A stretch of 38,063 bases of DNA from Polaromonas sp. GTDB taxonomy: Bacteria > Pseudomonadota > Gammaproteobacteria > Burkholderiales > Burkholderiaceae_C. Below, piece by piece: positions 6,949 to 18,585 of the stretch (positions within the stretch are counted from its first letter, which is position 1; each line of letters opens with the position of its first letter). The notes below the pieces were generated by a model that saw only the letters and a program-made list of their open reading frames with translations, was not told the DNA's origin and did no database searches. Both the position numbers and the translations under genes were made by a program. Where the stretch lies: NCBI RefSeq assembly GCF_029945925.1, contig NZ_JAQSDN010000030.1, positions 1 to 38,063 of the forward strand, written 5' to 3'.

Positions 6949-8772
6949 TTAGCGGCCGGAGCGCTTGCGCTCGCTCTCTTTGAGGTAACGCTTGCGCAGG
7001 CGGACCGACTTGGGTGTGATCTCGACCAGTTCGTCGTCCTCGATGAACTCGACGCCGTATTCCAGCGTCAATTCGATAGGCGGCGTGATCTTGATCGCGT
7101 CTTCCTTGCCGGACACGCGGAAGTTGGTCAGCTGTTTGGTACGCGTCGCGTTGACCACCAGGTCGTTGTCCCTGGAGTGGATGCCGACAATCATGCCTTC
7201 GTACACCGGATCGTTGGCCTTGACGAACATGCGGCCACGGTCGTCCAGCTTGCCCAGGGCGTAGGTGAAGATTTCACCGTCGTCCATGGAAATCAGCACG
7301 CCGTTCTTGCGGCCGCCGATCTCGCCCTTGTGCGGCTCATAGCTGTCGAAGATGTTGGAGATCAGGCCGGAACCACGCGTCAGGTTCAGGAATTCGTTAG
7401 TGAAACCGATCAGGCCACGTGCCGGAATGCGGTACTCGAGGCGCACGCGGCCACGGCCGTCGGATTCCATGTTGACCAGGTCGCCCTTGCGCTCACCGAG
7501 GGCCTGCATCACGCCGCCCTGATGGGTTTCCTCGATGTCGGCCGTGACCAGCTCGATCGGCTCGTGGCGCACGCCATCGACGTCGCGATACACCACGCGG
7601 GGTTTGGACACCGCCAGCTCGAAGCCTTCGCGGCGCATGTTTTCCAGCAGGATGGTCAGGTGCAGTTCGCCGCGGCCCATGACTTCAAAAATGCCTTCTT
7701 CGTCGGTTTCCTTCACGCGCAGGGCCACGTTGTGTTGCAGCTCTTTCTGCAGGCGGTCCCAGATCTGGCGGCTGGTGACAAACTTGCCTTCACGGCCGGC
7801 CAGTGGGCTGGTGTTGACGCAGAAGTTCATGGTCAGGGTCGGCTCATCGACCTTGAGCATGGGCAACGGCGCAGGGTTGACGGGATCGGTGATGGTCACG
7901 CCGATACCGATATCGGTCAGGCCGTTGATCAGCACGATTTCACCGGGGCCGGCTTCTTCGGTCTGCACACGTTCCAGGCCCTGGAAGGTCAACACCTGGT
8001 TGATCCGTCCCTTGACGGCCTTGCCGTCCGGGCCTTCCATCACCACCACGTCCATCATCGGCTTGATCGTCCCTTGGCTGATGCGGCCCACACCAATGCG
8101 GCCCACAAAGGTCGAGAAGTCGAGCGCGGAAATCTGCAGCTGCAACGGCGCTGCCGGATCACCTTCCTGATGCGGCACATGCTTGAGCACGGTGTTGAAC
8201 AGGGCCGACATGTCGGGACCCCACTGCTCACCGGGCGCGCCCTCTTCCATCGACGACCAGCCATTGATGCCCGAGGCGTAAACCACGGGAAAATCGAGCT
8301 GTTCGTCGGTGGCACCAAGCTTGTCGAACAGGTCAAAAGCGGCGTTGACCACGTAGTCGGGACGCGCGCCGGGCTTGTCCACCTTGTTGACCACCAGGAT
8401 GGGCTTGAGGCCCAGCGCCAGCGCCTTCTTGGTCACGAAACGCGTCTGCGGCATCGGGCCTTCCTGCGCGTCGATCAGCAGCACCACGCCGTCAACCATG
8501 GACAGGGCGCGCTCGACTTCACCGCCGAAGTCGGCGTGGCCGGGGGTATCGACGATGTTGATGTGGGTGCCTTCCCAGGTCACGGCGCAGTTCTTGGCCA
8601 GGATGGTGATGCCACGCTCTTTCTCGATGGCGTTGTTGTCCATCACGGTGTCGACCACTTTTTCGTGTTCGGCAAAGGTGCCGGACTGGCGCAGCAGCTG
8701 GTCGACCATGGTGGTCTTGCCGTGGTCAACGTGGGCAATGATGGCGATGTTTCGGATTTGCTTGTGGCTCAT
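6949..8772 (-). CDS. typA: Ribosome-associated GTPase TypA/BipA
   Basis: A 607-residue translational GTPase of the BipA family that acts on the ribosome during stress and low temperature and helps 50S assembly. The G domain shows G1 AHVDHGKT (residues 13-20), the switch segment [13 protein letters not shown]3 [11 protein letters not shown] and G4 [10 protein letters not shown]. The EF-G-like domains III and V and the BipA-specific C-terminal region follow, including [18 protein letters not shown] and ending with basic residues ([14 protein letters not shown]). The length is as expected (E. coli 607). It lies 35 bases downstream of truB and is the last gene before the terminator, so it is probably the distal gene of the rimP operon, though an internal promoter is not excluded. 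Confidence 0.97.
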   Translation of the reverse strand: MSHKQIRNIAIIAHVDHGKTTMVDQLLRQSGTFAEHEKVVDTVMDNNAIEKERGITILAKNCAVTWEGTHINIVDTPGHADFGGEVERALSMVDGVVLLIDAQEGPMPQTRFVTKKALALGLKPILVVNKVDKPGARPDYVVNAAFDLFDKLGATDEQLDFPVVYASGINGWSSMEEGAPGEQWGPDMSALFNTVLKHVPHQEGDPAAPLQLQISALDFSTFVGRIGVGRISQGTIKPMMDVVVMEGPDGKAVKGRINQVLTFQGLERVQTEEAGPGEIVLINGLTDIGIGVTITDPVNPAPLPMLKVDEPTLTMNFCVNTSPLAGREGKFVTSRQIWDRLQKELQHNVALRVKETDEEGIFEVMGRGELHLTILLENMRREGFELAVSKPRVVYRDVDGVRHEPIELVTADIEETHQGGVMQALGERKGDLVNMESDGRGRVRLEYRIPARGLIGFTNEFLNLTRGSGLISNIFDSYEPHKGEIGGRKNGVLISMDDGEIFTYALGKLDDRGRMFVKANDPVYEGMIVGIHSRDNDLVVNATRTKQLTNFRVSGKEDAIKITPPIELTLEYGVEFIEDDELVEITPKSVRLRKRYLKESERKRSGR

Positions 8773-8807
8773 GGTTCGCTTTCTAAAAACTTCAATTCGG
8801 TGGCTGG

Positions 8808-9887
8808 TTAATGGGCCAATGCGGCAGGTGCCGCAGGGCTGGAAGCAAGGGACGGGCTGGCAACCAGCATGTCCTGGATTTCAATCGGGCTGAGCAGGCG
8901 CCCGGGGATCAACTCATCGGCGGTGACATGGGCCGAGCCCAGAAAGGCCGGCCGGTCCGTTGCCGGTCCTGAGCCCGTCGAAGGAGCCTGTCCTGAGCCC
9001 GTCGAAGGGCCATAGACCTGCACCATCGCGCTGTCCGGCCCCCACTGGCCCGGGCTGCCGCGACGCCGCAAGCCGCTCAGGAACCGCCCTGCATCATCAG
9101 CGCCCAATGTGACAGACGGAAAGCCCGCCACCAGCGACTGCACCGGCAGCAAACAGGCCTCACGTTCGGCCTCGCTCATGGCTTCGAGTGCCGGCAGGCT
9201 CACGCACTGGCGGTCGGTGTAGCCGCCGGTCTCCAGGCGCCGCAGCGACCCGAGGTGGGCGCCGCAGCCGATGGCCTCGCCGATGTCTTCCCCGAGCGTG
9301 CGGATGTAGGTGCCCTTGCTGCAGGACACTATTATTTTGATAGCTGCCGGCGCTCGTGGGTCCTGGGCTGGAGTCATATTCAGCTTGTAGATCGTGATGT
9401 GGCGGGCTTCCCGCTCAACTTCCTCGCCCTTGCGCGCGTATTCGTAGAGCGCCTTGCCGTCTTTTTTCAGGGCCGAATACATGGGTGGTACCTGCGCCAG
9501 CGGGCCGGTGAAGCGGCGTGTCATCTCTGCCAGCAATTCGAGCGTGATGGCCGGCACCGGCCGGGTCTCAATCACATCGCCTTCGGCGTCGGCGGTGCTG
9601 GTTTTCTGGCCCAGCAGCAGCACGGCTTCATAGGTCTTGTCGGCATCGAGCTGCAACTGACTGAACTTGGTGGCCGCCCCGAAACACAGGGGCAACACGC
9701 CGGTGGCCAGCGGATCCAGCGTGCCGGTGTGGCCGGCCTTGTCGGCACGCAGCAGCCATTTGGCCTTCTGCAAGGCCTGATTGCTCGACAGGCCGAGCGG
9801 CTTGTCGAGCAGCAGCACGCCGTGCACGGGACGTCGCTGTATCTTTTGGCCCCGCGGGGCCTGGCGATGAGAAGTTGTTTGCGTCAT
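8808..9887 (-). CDS. truB: tRNA pseudouridine(55) synthase TruB
   Basis: TruB converts U55 to pseudouridine in the T-loop of tRNAs. The catalytic motif [20 protein letters not shown] holds the nucleophile Asp58; [20 protein letters not shown] and [20 protein letters not shown] are also diagnostic. At 359 residues it is about 45 longer than E. coli TruB. Part of the excess comes from repeat-derived sequence: residues about 294-307 ([14 protein letters not shown]) are encoded by two 24-bp units (8966-9008), and the stretch before CSKGTY overlaps a dispersed repeat (9327-9383), giving about four more residues than E. coli. The rest is an Ala/Pro-rich C-terminus. The gene sits between rbfA (89 bp upstream) and typA. 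Confidence 0.96.
   Translation of the reverse strand: MTQTTSHRQAPRGQKIQRRPVHGVLLLDKPLGLSSNQALQKAKWLLRADKAGHTGTLDPLATGVLPLCFGAATKFSQLQLDADKTYEAVLLLGQKTSTADAEGDVIETRPVPAITLELLAEMTRRFTGPLAQVPPMYSALKKDGKALYEYARKGEEVEREARHITIYKLNMTPAQDPRAPAAIKIIVSCSKGTYIRTLGEDIGEAIGCGAHLGSLRRLETGGYTDRQCVSLPALEAMSEAEREACLLPVQSLVAGFPSVTLGADDAGRFLSGLRRRGSPGQWGPDSAMVQVYGPSTGSGQAPSTGSGPATDRPAFLGSAHVTADELIPGRLLSPIEIQDMLVASPSLASSPAAPAALAH
8966..9008. repeat. Two copies of a 19-bp repeat at 24-bp period inside truB
   Basis: GTCCTGAGCCCGTCGAAGG occurs at 8966-8984 and again at 8990-9008. On the coding strand it reads CCTTCGACGGGCTCAGGAC, translated PSTGSG twice. From general knowledge, very similar units (CCTTCGACAGGCTCAGG) are widespread interspersed repeats in environmental bacteria. 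Confidence 0.85.
9327..9383 (+). repeat. Dispersed ~60-bp repeat, copy B (inside truB)
   Basis: It has the same layout as the other copies: an ACTATTATTTTGATAGCTG core, a CCGGCGC block, then GGGCTGGAG and ATATTCAG. It is translated in truB (opposite strand) as the loop before CSKGTYIRT, with no frame disruption. Confidence 0.65.
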
Positions 9888-9976
9888 AAATTCCGACAGG
9901 CTCGGCGCACGGGCTGGCCGCGCACTCTGTTGGCACCGTTGTCCCTGAACCTGTCATCAAGGGAAACGGCGCGAAC

Positions 9977-10345
9977 TCAGTCGTCCTGGGCGCGGGAAGA
10001 AACCGCCTTGGCAATCAGGGCGTTCATGTCGGCCGCACGTTCGGTCGTGCGGTCAAACTGGAAATGCAGGGTCGGCACCGTGTGGATCATCAGCTTCTTG
10101 AACAGGCCGTTGCGCAGAAAGCCCGCGGCCTGGTTCAGCGCTGTTTCGCACTCTTTCGGGTCGCCGATCAGCACGCTGAAAAACACCTTGGCATGTGCGT
10201 AGTCCGGCGTCACCTCGACGGCCTGGATCGTCACCATCCCGACCCGCGGGTCTTTCAGTTCGCGCGCGATCAACTCCGTCAGATCGCGCTGGATCTGGTC
10301 GGCGACGCGAAAACCGCGATTCGGGGTGGATGATTTTTTACGCAT
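9977..10345 (-). CDS. rbfA: 30S ribosome-binding factor RbfA
   Basis: RbfA binds the 30S subunit and matures the 5' end of 16S rRNA; it matters most in the cold. The 122-residue protein has the KH-like fold motifs: [51 protein letters not shown], the helix [19 protein letters not shown], and [20 protein letters not shown]. The ATG at 10345 ([11 protein letters not shown]) gives the usual length. It lies 66 bases after infB, and that gap contains a GCGGCTGG/CCAGCCGC hairpin. It is part of the rimP-nusA-infB-rbfA-truB operon. Confidence 0.97.
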   Translation of the reverse strand: MRKKSSTPNRGFRVADQIQRDLTELIARELKDPRVGMVTIQAVEVTPDYAHAKVFFSVLIGDPKECETALNQAAGFLRNGLFKKLMIHTVPTLHFQFDRTTERAADMNALIAKAVSSRAQDD

Positions 10346-10365
10346 AAAAAATTGGGGGAGTTGGG

Positions 10366-10393
10366 GCGGCTGGCCCCGTGTGGCGCCAGCCGC
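10366..10393 (-). other. Hairpin in the infB-rbfA gap
   Basis: An 8-bp perfect stem (10366-10373 with 10386-10393, GCGGCTGG/CCAGCCGC) with a 12-base loop lies between infB and rbfA. There is no T-run directly behind it, so it is not a standard terminator. It could mark RNA processing or modulate rbfA translation. Confidence 0.35.
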
Positions 10394-10411
10394 AAGGCAG
10401 TCTTAAGGTCT

Positions 10412-13303
<2,892 letters not shown>

Positions 13304-13330
13304 ATGTTTTTTTCCTGCTGGCCTCCATGA

Positions 13331-14851
13331 TCATTGCTCTTGGGCCGTTGCCGGCGCAGCGGGCTCTGCAGCCTCATCGGTAAACCAATGCGCGCGCGCG
13401 GTCATGATCAGGGCTTTGGCTTCGTCCGCAGACTGGCCGGTGATATCGGTTAATTCGTCGACGGCCAGATCGGCCAGGTCGTCACGGGTGCTCACACCCG
13501 CATCGGTCAGTTTGGCAATCAGTTCGGGGGTCAGGCCTTCGACATCGCGCAGGTTCTGCGAAACGCCTTCGACATCTTCTTCCCTGGCGATTTCCATCGT
13601 CAACAAGGCATCCTTGGCACGTGTGCGCAACTCGTTGACCGTGTCTTCATCGAAGGACTCGATCTCCAGCATCTCCTGCAGCGGCACATAGGCGACTTCT
13701 TCCAGGCTGGTGAAGCCCTCGGAGATCAGGATGTCGGCGATTTCCTCGTCCACATCGAGTTTTTCCATGAACAGCTTGCGGCTGGTGTCGGTTTCAAGCG
13801 ACTGTTTTTCGGCGGACTCGTCGGCCGTCATGATGTTGATCTTCCAGCCGGTCAGCTCGGCGGCAAGGCGCACGTTCTGGCCGCCGCGGCCGATCGAGAT
13901 GGCGAGGTTTTCCTCGTCCACCACGACATCCATGGCGTGACGCTCTTCGTCCACCACGATGGACGACACGTTGGCCGGAGCCAGCGCACCGATCACGAAC
14001 TGGGCCGGGTCCTCGCTCCAAAGCACGATGTCGACGCGTTCGCCGGCGAGTTCGTTGGTCACGCCGTTGACACGGGTGCCGCGCACACCGACGCAGGTGC
14101 CGATCGGATCGACGCGTTTGTCATGCGACAACACGGCAATCTTGGCGCGCGAACCAGGGTCGCGGGCGCAGGATTTGATCTCCAGCAGGCCCTGCTCGAT
14201 CTCGGGTACTTCCTGGCGGAACAGCTCGATCATGAACTCGGGCGCAGTGCGCGACAGGATGATGGGCGCGCCGCGCAGGGTGTTGTCAACTTCCATGATC
14301 ATGGCGCGGACGCGGTCACCGGAGCGCAGGTTTTCCTTCGGAATCATGTCGCTGCGGCGCAGGCGGCCTTCAACGCGGCCGGATTCGACAATGATGTCGC
14401 CCTTGTCCATGCGCTTGACGGTGCCGACAAAAATCTTCTCGCCGCGCGACATGAAGTCGTTGAGCAGCATCTCGCGCTCGGCATCACGGATTTTCTGGAG
14501 GATGACCTGTTTGGCCGCTTGCGCGCCAATACGGCCGATCGGCAGGCTTTCAACCGGTTTTTCGATGTAGTCGCCTTCTTCGATGTCCGCGATCTCGTCG
14601 CGCGCATCGCTGACCAGCTCTTCGGCTTCGGGATTTTGCAGGCCGGCTTCGTCAGGCACTACCAGCCAGCGGCGGAAGGTTTCATAGTTGCCGCTATCGC
14701 GGTCCACCACCACGCGGATGTCTACACCGTCTGCGTACACCTTTTTCGTGGCCGAGGCGAGCGCCAGCTCGACCGCGCCAAAGACGACGTCACGTTCAAC
14801 ATTTTTCTCACGCGATATGGCATCAACCAACATCAACAGTTCGCGATTCAT
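13331..14851 (-). CDS. nusA: Transcription termination/antitermination factor NusA
   Basis: NusA binds RNA polymerase and controls pausing, termination and antitermination. The 506-residue protein begins [20 protein letters not shown], followed by the N-terminal RNA polymerase-binding domain, an S1 domain (around 135-200, [20 protein letters not shown]), two KH domains ([19 protein letters not shown] and [19 protein letters not shown]) and two acidic C-terminal repeats with helix-hairpin-helix character ([40 protein letters not shown]). Having both C-terminal repeats is typical of proteobacterial NusA. It lies 20 bases after rimP. Autoregulation of this operon by NusA is known in E. coli; here the hairpin behind the promoter is a candidate site. 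Confidence 0.97.
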   Translation of the reverse strand: MNRELLMLVDAISREKNVERDVVFGAVELALASATKKVYADGVDIRVVVDRDSGNYETFRRWLVVPDEAGLQNPEAEELVSDARDEIADIEEGDYIEKPVESLPIGRIGAQAAKQVILQKIRDAEREMLLNDFMSRGEKIFVGTVKRMDKGDIIVESGRVEGRLRRSDMIPKENLRSGDRVRAMIMEVDNTLRGAPIILSRTAPEFMIELFRQEVPEIEQGLLEIKSCARDPGSRAKIAVLSHDKRVDPIGTCVGVRGTRVNGVTNELAGERVDIVLWSEDPAQFVIGALAPANVSSIVVDEERHAMDVVVDEENLAISIGRGGQNVRLAAELTGWKINIMTADESAEKQSLETDTSRKLFMEKLDVDEEIADILISEGFTSLEEVAYVPLQEMLEIESFDEDTVNELRTRAKDALLTMEIAREEDVEGVSQNLRDVEGLTPELIAKLTDAGVSTRDDLADLAVDELTDITGQSADEAKALIMTARAHWFTDEAAEPAAPATAQEQ

Positions 14852-14871
14852 TTCACAAGCCTGCCTTTCTT

Positions 14872-15447
14872 TTATATCTCTGTGGCGGGTGCGCTTTTCG
14901 GCCGGCGCCCCTTGAAGTCGACAACGGGCGCCAGACGCGCCTGCACTATTTCATCCAGCGTGAAACCCAGCGCCTGCAGCGGCGCGGGAATCCTTTTCTT
15001 GCTTACCTTTTGCCCGGGTTTGACGGCGGGCTCTTCGCTCCACACAATCTGCCATCCCGATGCCGCACGTTCAAGCGTGCCGCGAAATTTTTTCCGGCTG
15101 GCCGACACCCCGGAACCGGCCGCAGCCGCCGCACCGATGGGCGCCTTCAGCGTGAGGTCGATCAACTCGCCGGCAAACCGCTCGAAATCCTTTTCACTGC
15201 GCAAGGGCCGGTCTATGCCCGGCGAGCTCACCTCGAGCCGGGAATACGCCGTACCCTCCACTTCCAGCACAAACTGCAGCTGGCGCGTGACTTTTTCGCA
15301 GTCTTCCGCATTGATGAACTGTTCGGCACCCTGAACATAGGGCTGGTCAATCGTCACGCGCAGCAAACCACCGGCGGTGCGTTCGATGTCCACCAGCTCG
15401 TAACCCAGTCCCGTGACTGTTTGCTCAATCGTCTCGTGTAATGCCAT
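14872..15447 (-). CDS. rimP: Ribosome maturation factor RimP
   Basis: RimP assists 30S assembly. The 191-residue protein shows [20 protein letters not shown] near the N-terminus, [40 protein letters not shown] (the most conserved segment, ending the N-terminal domain) and [18 protein letters not shown] in the SH3-like C-terminal domain. That domain carries a lineage insertion rich in Ala/Ser ([20 protein letters not shown]). It is the first gene of the rimP-nusA-infB operon, with a promoter at 15548-15576 and a 95-nt leader containing a terminator-like hairpin. Confidence 0.96.
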   Translation of the reverse strand: MALHETIEQTVTGLGYELVDIERTAGGLLRVTIDQPYVQGAEQFINAEDCEKVTRQLQFVLEVEGTAYSRLEVSSPGIDRPLRSEKDFERFAGELIDLTLKAPIGAAAAAGSGVSASRKKFRGTLERAASGWQIVWSEEPAVKPGQKVSKKRIPAPLQALGFTLDEIVQARLAPVVDFKGRRPKSAPATEI

Positions 15448-15500
15448 TCAGTTCTAAAAAAGCAGCTTCGTAAAATCAGGGGTTGCAAAAACAAACGCCC

Positions 15501-15532
15501 AAAAAAAATGGGCGGTGAAAACCCGCCCATTT
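15501..15532 (-). terminator. Terminator-like hairpin in the rimP leader
   Basis: On the minus strand a perfect 10-bp stem (15523-15532 with 15506-15515, AAATGGGCGG/CCGCCCATTT) with a 7-base loop runs directly into eight T residues (15501-15508). It lies 10-40 bases downstream of the predicted start of the rimP transcript. It can serve as the terminator of the upstream yej operon, as an attenuator of the rimP-nusA operon, or both. Confidence 0.8.
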
Positions 15533-15547
15533 GGTCGTGAAGCGCAT

Positions 15548-15576
15548 ATTGTAACCCGCTGCTGACGCCTGTGCAA
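15548..15576 (-). promoter_or_regulatory. Sigma70 promoter of the rimP-nusA-infB operon
   Basis: On the minus strand TTGCAC (15571-15576) and TACAAT (15548-15553) are separated by exactly 17 bases, a near-consensus sigma70 promoter. Transcription would start near 15541, about 95 bases before the rimP ATG. Confidence 0.8.
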
Positions 15577-15693
15577 GCAGTTTACATGCCGGGGCGCCCT
15601 ATCCCTTGCGCAACGCAGCCTGGCCGGCCATCCGCGAATTCCGGAACGAGCGTCGAAATCAGCAAAAAAAGCCCTGAATCGACAAAACCCGCG

Positions 15694-17466
15694 TCAGCCT
15701 TGTGCAGCCACCAGGGTCTGGGTGTAAGGATGCTGCGGCCGCTCCAGCACCTCGTCCACGCTGCCGGCTTCCAGCACCTCGCCGTCCTTGAGCACCATGA
15801 CCTGGTGCGCCATGGCGCGGATCACGTCCACGTCATGGGTGATCAACAGGTAGCTCAGGCCACGCTCGCGCTGGAGTTTTTGCAGCAGCTGGAGCACCTG
15901 TTTCTGGATGGTCACGTCCAGCGCGCTGGTCGGTTCGTCCAGCACCAGCAACTGGGGCTGGATGATCAGGGCCCGGGCAATGGCCAGCCGCTGGCGCTGC
16001 CCGCCCGAAAACTCATGCGGGTAACGCTGCAGCAGGCCGGGGAAATCCTGCCCCCGCGCGCGCTCACTACGTGTAGCTTGCTGCCCCCCAAGGGGGTGCT
16101 TTTCGTCTTGGGACGGCCCGGCGACGAAACTCTGCGCTTCGCTCATGCCCACTTCCGCCAGGGATTGCAGCACCTTTTCGCGCCGCTGGCCGGCGGACAG
16201 CCCCGGCTCGTGGACACGCAGGCCCTCACCGACGATCTCTTCAACCGTCATGCGCGGCGACAGCGAGGAAAACGGGTCCTGGAACACCACCTGCACCGCG
16301 CGGCGGATACGTTTGTTGCTGGCTGCATCGTTACTCCATGCCTGGCCCGCGGCCAGCAGTTGCCCCTGGTGCGGATGCAGGCCCAGCGCGGCCAGGGCCA
16401 GCGTGGATTTGCCCGACCCGGACTCGCCGATCACCCCCAGGGTCTGGCCGGCGGAAACCTGGAAACTGGCGCCCTGGAGTGCCACAAACTCGCCCTTGCG
16501 AAACCAGCCGCGCACCCCGGGAATCGGCAGCGGATACGTCACCCGCAGGCCCCGGGCCTGCAGGACAGCGGCGGCGGCAGGATCGGCCCGGCCCTGCGCC
16601 ACGTCGCGTGCCGGCCGGCTGTCTATCAGCTTGCGGGTGTAGGCATGCTGCGGCTTGTCGAACACCTGCGCCACCGGCCCGGTTTCCACAATGCGTCCAT
16701 CCTCCATCACGGCAATGCGGTCGGCAAAGCGCCGCACCAGGTTCAGATCGTGGGTGATCAAGAGCACCGCCATGCCGTTGCGCTGCTGCAGCCCGGTCAG
16801 CAGGTCCAGGATCTGCGTGCGCAGCGTGACGTCCAGTGCCGTCGTCGGCTCGTCGGCCAGCAGCAGTTTTGGCTGGCAGGCCAGCGCCATGGCAATCATG
16901 GCGCGCTGGCGCTGGCCCCCCGACAGCTGGTGCGGGTAGGAGCCGGCACGCCGGGCGGCCTCGGGGATGCCGGTGTCTGCTATCAATTTGATAGCTGCCT
17001 GCGCAGATTCGGCGGGCGTCAGGGCCTTTTTCAGCTGCAAGACTTCGGCGATCTGTTCCCCCACGGTAAACAGCGGGTTCAGGGCCGTCATCGGCTCCTG
17101 GAAAATCATCGCAATGTCCTGGCCGCGGATGCCGCGCAAGGCCCGCTCGGGAAGGGACAACAAGTCGACAGTCCCGTCATGTCCGGCGAAGGTAGCCTTG
17201 CCGTCGATGGCAGCGTTCTGCACGAGGCGCAGCAGGCTCAGTGCCGTGACGGTTTTTCCGGAGCCCGACTCGCCGACCAGCGCGAGTTTTTCCCCGGGCT
17301 GGATGGAAAAATCGATGCCGCGCACGACCTCCTTGCCGGCGAAGGACACGCGCAGGTTTTGGACGTCAAGAAGGCAGTCACCGCCCATCGCAGGGCCACC
17401 CCGAGTCGGGCGAGCCCCCTCGGTGGGCGGCGAGGACACGTCGGTGCCGGGCGTGGGAGCCGTCAT
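15694..17466 (-). CDS. yejF: YejF-type peptide ABC importer ATPase (two fused nucleotide-binding domains)
   Basis: A 590-residue protein with two ABC ATPase domains, energising a YejABEF-type oligopeptide (microcin C-like) importer. Domain 1: Walker A GESGSGKT (65-72), signature LSGGQRQR, Walker [13 protein letters not shown]. Domain 2: Walker A GESGSGKS (about 345-352), signature FSGGQRQR (about 485), Walker [13 protein letters not shown]. The ATG at 17466 overlaps the yejE stop as ATGA. Compared with E. coli YejF, domain 2 has an extra ~28 residues (about 446-473, including [17 protein letters not shown]) just before YPHEFSGGQ. These are encoded by a repeat-like DNA segment (16059-16129). 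Another dispersed repeat (16978-17033) coincides with domain 1 sequence [11 protein letters not shown] without changing length. Confidence 0.93.
   Translation of the reverse strand: MTAPTPGTDVSSPPTEGARPTRGGPAMGGDCLLDVQNLRVSFAGKEVVRGIDFSIQPGEKLALVGESGSGKTVTALSLLRLVQNAAIDGKATFAGHDGTVDLLSLPERALRGIRGQDIAMIFQEPMTALNPLFTVGEQIAEVLQLKKALTPAESAQAAIKLIADTGIPEAARRAGSYPHQLSGGQRQRAMIAMALACQPKLLLADEPTTALDVTLRTQILDLLTGLQQRNGMAVLLITHDLNLVRRFADRIAVMEDGRIVETGPVAQVFDKPQHAYTRKLIDSRPARDVAQGRADPAAAAVLQARGLRVTYPLPIPGVRGWFRKGEFVALQGASFQVSAGQTLGVIGESGSGKSTLALAALGLHPHQGQLLAAGQAWSNDAASNKRIRRAVQVVFQDPFSSLSPRMTVEEIVGEGLRVHEPGLSAGQRREKVLQSLAEVGMSEAQSFVAGPSQDEKHPLGGQQATRSERARGQDFPGLLQRYPHEFSGGQRQRLAIARALIIQPQLLVLDEPTSALDVTIQKQVLQLLQKLQRERGLSYLLITHDVDVIRAMAHQVMVLKDGEVLEAGSVDEVLERPQHPYTQTLVAAQG
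16059..16129. repeat. Repeat-like insert inside yejF, second ATPase domain
   Basis: A ~70-bp segment with a CTACGTGTAG palindrome (16067-16076), a CCCCC..GGGGG hairpin (about 16084-16095) and a CGTC-rich flank. It accounts for an in-frame insertion absent from E. coli YejF. I recall similar GC-hairpin segments between Comamonadaceae genes, but that recall is not a search. Confidence 0.55.
16978..17033 (+). repeat. Dispersed ~60-bp repeat, copy C (inside yejF)
   Basis: It starts with the perfect palindrome GCTATCAATTTGATAGC (16979-16995), followed by TGCCTGCGC, CGGGCGTCAGGGCC and TTTTTCAG, the layout of the other copies. It overlies yejF codons (opposite strand) with no length change relative to E. 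coli YejF. Confidence 0.65.
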
Positions 17467-18488
17467 TTGTCCGCTTTCCGTGGGTCCAGCGCATCCCGCA
17501 ACGCATCCCCCATGAAGGTCAGCAGCAACAGGGTCATCACCAGCACCGCGAAGGTCGACAGGGAGATCCACCAGGCGTCGATGTTGGCCTTGCCCTGGTT
17601 CAGCAACTCGCCCAGCGACGGTGTGCCGGGCGGCACGCCCAAGCCCAGAAAATCAAGCGAGGTCAGCGCCAGAATCGCCGCGCTCATGCGAAAAGGCAGA
17701 AAGGTCACCACCGGCGTCAGGCTGTTGGGCAGGATGTGGCGCCACATGATCTGCAGGTTGCCGACACCCAGCGCGCGCGCAGCGCGCACGTAGTCCATCT
17801 GGCGGTTGCGCAGAAATTCGGCGCGCACATAGTCGGACAGGCCCATCCAGCCGAACAGGCTGAGCAAGAGCAAGAGCACCGCCACGCTGGGCGCAAAAAT
17901 CGCGCTGAAAATGATCAGGAGGTACAGCTCGGGCATGGAACCCCAGATTTCGATGAAACGCTGGAAGGCCAGGTCGGTCTTGCCGCCCACATAACCCTGC
18001 ACCGCCCCGGTGATGATGCCGACCACCACGCCGATCAGCGTCAGCGCCAGCCCGAACAACACGCTGAGGCGGAAACCGTAGATCAGCTGGGCCAGCAGGT
18101 CGCGCCCGCGGTCGTCGGTGCCGAACAGGTTGTCGCGCGACGGCGCCGACGGGTTGGGTTCTTTCGCAAAATAGTTGATGGTGCGCGGGCCATAGGGATT
18201 GAGCGGATAAACCGACCAGTTGTCCCCTTCCTTGAGTTTGGCGCGGACAAAGGGGTCGAGGTAGTCGGTGGGGGTGTCGAAATCCCCGCCAAAGGTTTTT
18301 TCAGAATAGTCATTGACCAGTGGAAAGTAAAACTCGCCCTGATACCGCAACAGCAGCGGTTTGTCGTTGGACAGCACCTCGGCAAACAGGCTGAGCACCA
18401 CCAGCACACAGAAAATCACCAGGCTGCGGTAGCCCAGCTTGTTGCGGCGAAACCGCTGCCAGGCGCGCCCGGAAGGAGACGTGGACAC
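17463..18488 (-). CDS. yejE: YejE-type ABC importer permease
   Basis: Inner-membrane permease of the peptide importer (BPD_transp_1 family). It shows RAWQRFRRNKLGYRSLVIF at the N-terminus as in E. coli YejE, NDKPLLLRYQGEFYFPLVND, FGTDDRGRDLLAQLIYGFRL, the EAA-loop region FLRNRQMDYVRAARALGVGN, LPNSLTPVVTFLPF, and the end [17 protein letters not shown]. About five to six membrane helices are present. I place the start at GTG 18488 (VSTSPSGRAW) because that fits the E. coli protein. The frame stays open up to an ATG at 18620 inside yejB; the extra residues are encoded by GC-rich repeat sequence. Neither start has a clear ribosome binding site. It is coupled to yejF by ATGA. Confidence 0.9.
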   Translation of the reverse strand: MSTSPSGRAWQRFRRNKLGYRSLVIFCVLVVLSLFAEVLSNDKPLLLRYQGEFYFPLVNDYSEKTFGGDFDTPTDYLDPFVRAKLKEGDNWSVYPLNPYGPRTINYFAKEPNPSAPSRDNLFGTDDRGRDLLAQLIYGFRLSVLFGLALTLIGVVVGIITGAVQGYVGGKTDLAFQRFIEIWGSMPELYLLIIFSAIFAPSVAVLLLLLSLFGWMGLSDYVRAEFLRNRQMDYVRAARALGVGNLQIMWRHILPNSLTPVVTFLPFRMSAAILALTSLDFLGLGVPPGTPSLGELLNQGKANIDAWWISLSTFAVLVMTLLLLTFMGDALRDALDPRKADK

Positions 18489-18507
18489 GGGCCTATCTGT
18501 TTCAGTG

Positions 18508-18585
18508 CCGCCGTGGATCGGGCTTTGCCCGTCTACAGGCTGCGCCCCCCTGGGGGGGAGGCGGCCTTCGGCCGCTTCGGGGGGG
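18508..18585. repeat. GC-rich palindromic repeat between yejB and yejE
   Basis: The yejB-yejE gap holds several short hairpins: GGGCTTTGCCC near 18520, a CCCCCC..GGGGGGG run (18545-18557) and the perfect GCGGCC-TTC-GGCCGC (18561-18575). It keeps the yejE frame open upstream of its likely start. It resembles an interspersed intergenic repeat rather than conserved coding sequence. Confidence 0.55.

Noticed and set aside
5983..8811. A 942-codon open frame on the plus strand
   Set aside because: Antisense to typA and the EamA gene; low-complexity His/Gln/Arg composition; no start signals or motifs.
13937..15334. A 465-codon plus-strand frame
   Set aside because: Antisense to nusA and rimP; no recognisable domain.
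15448..15693. A possible tRNA in front of rimP (as metY in E. coli)
   Set aside because: No cloverleaf, T-arm consensus or CCA end is found; only a promoter and a hairpin.
15571..17793. A 740-codon plus-strand frame
   Set aside because: Antisense to yejF and the end of yejE; the minus-strand frame has clear ATPase motifs.
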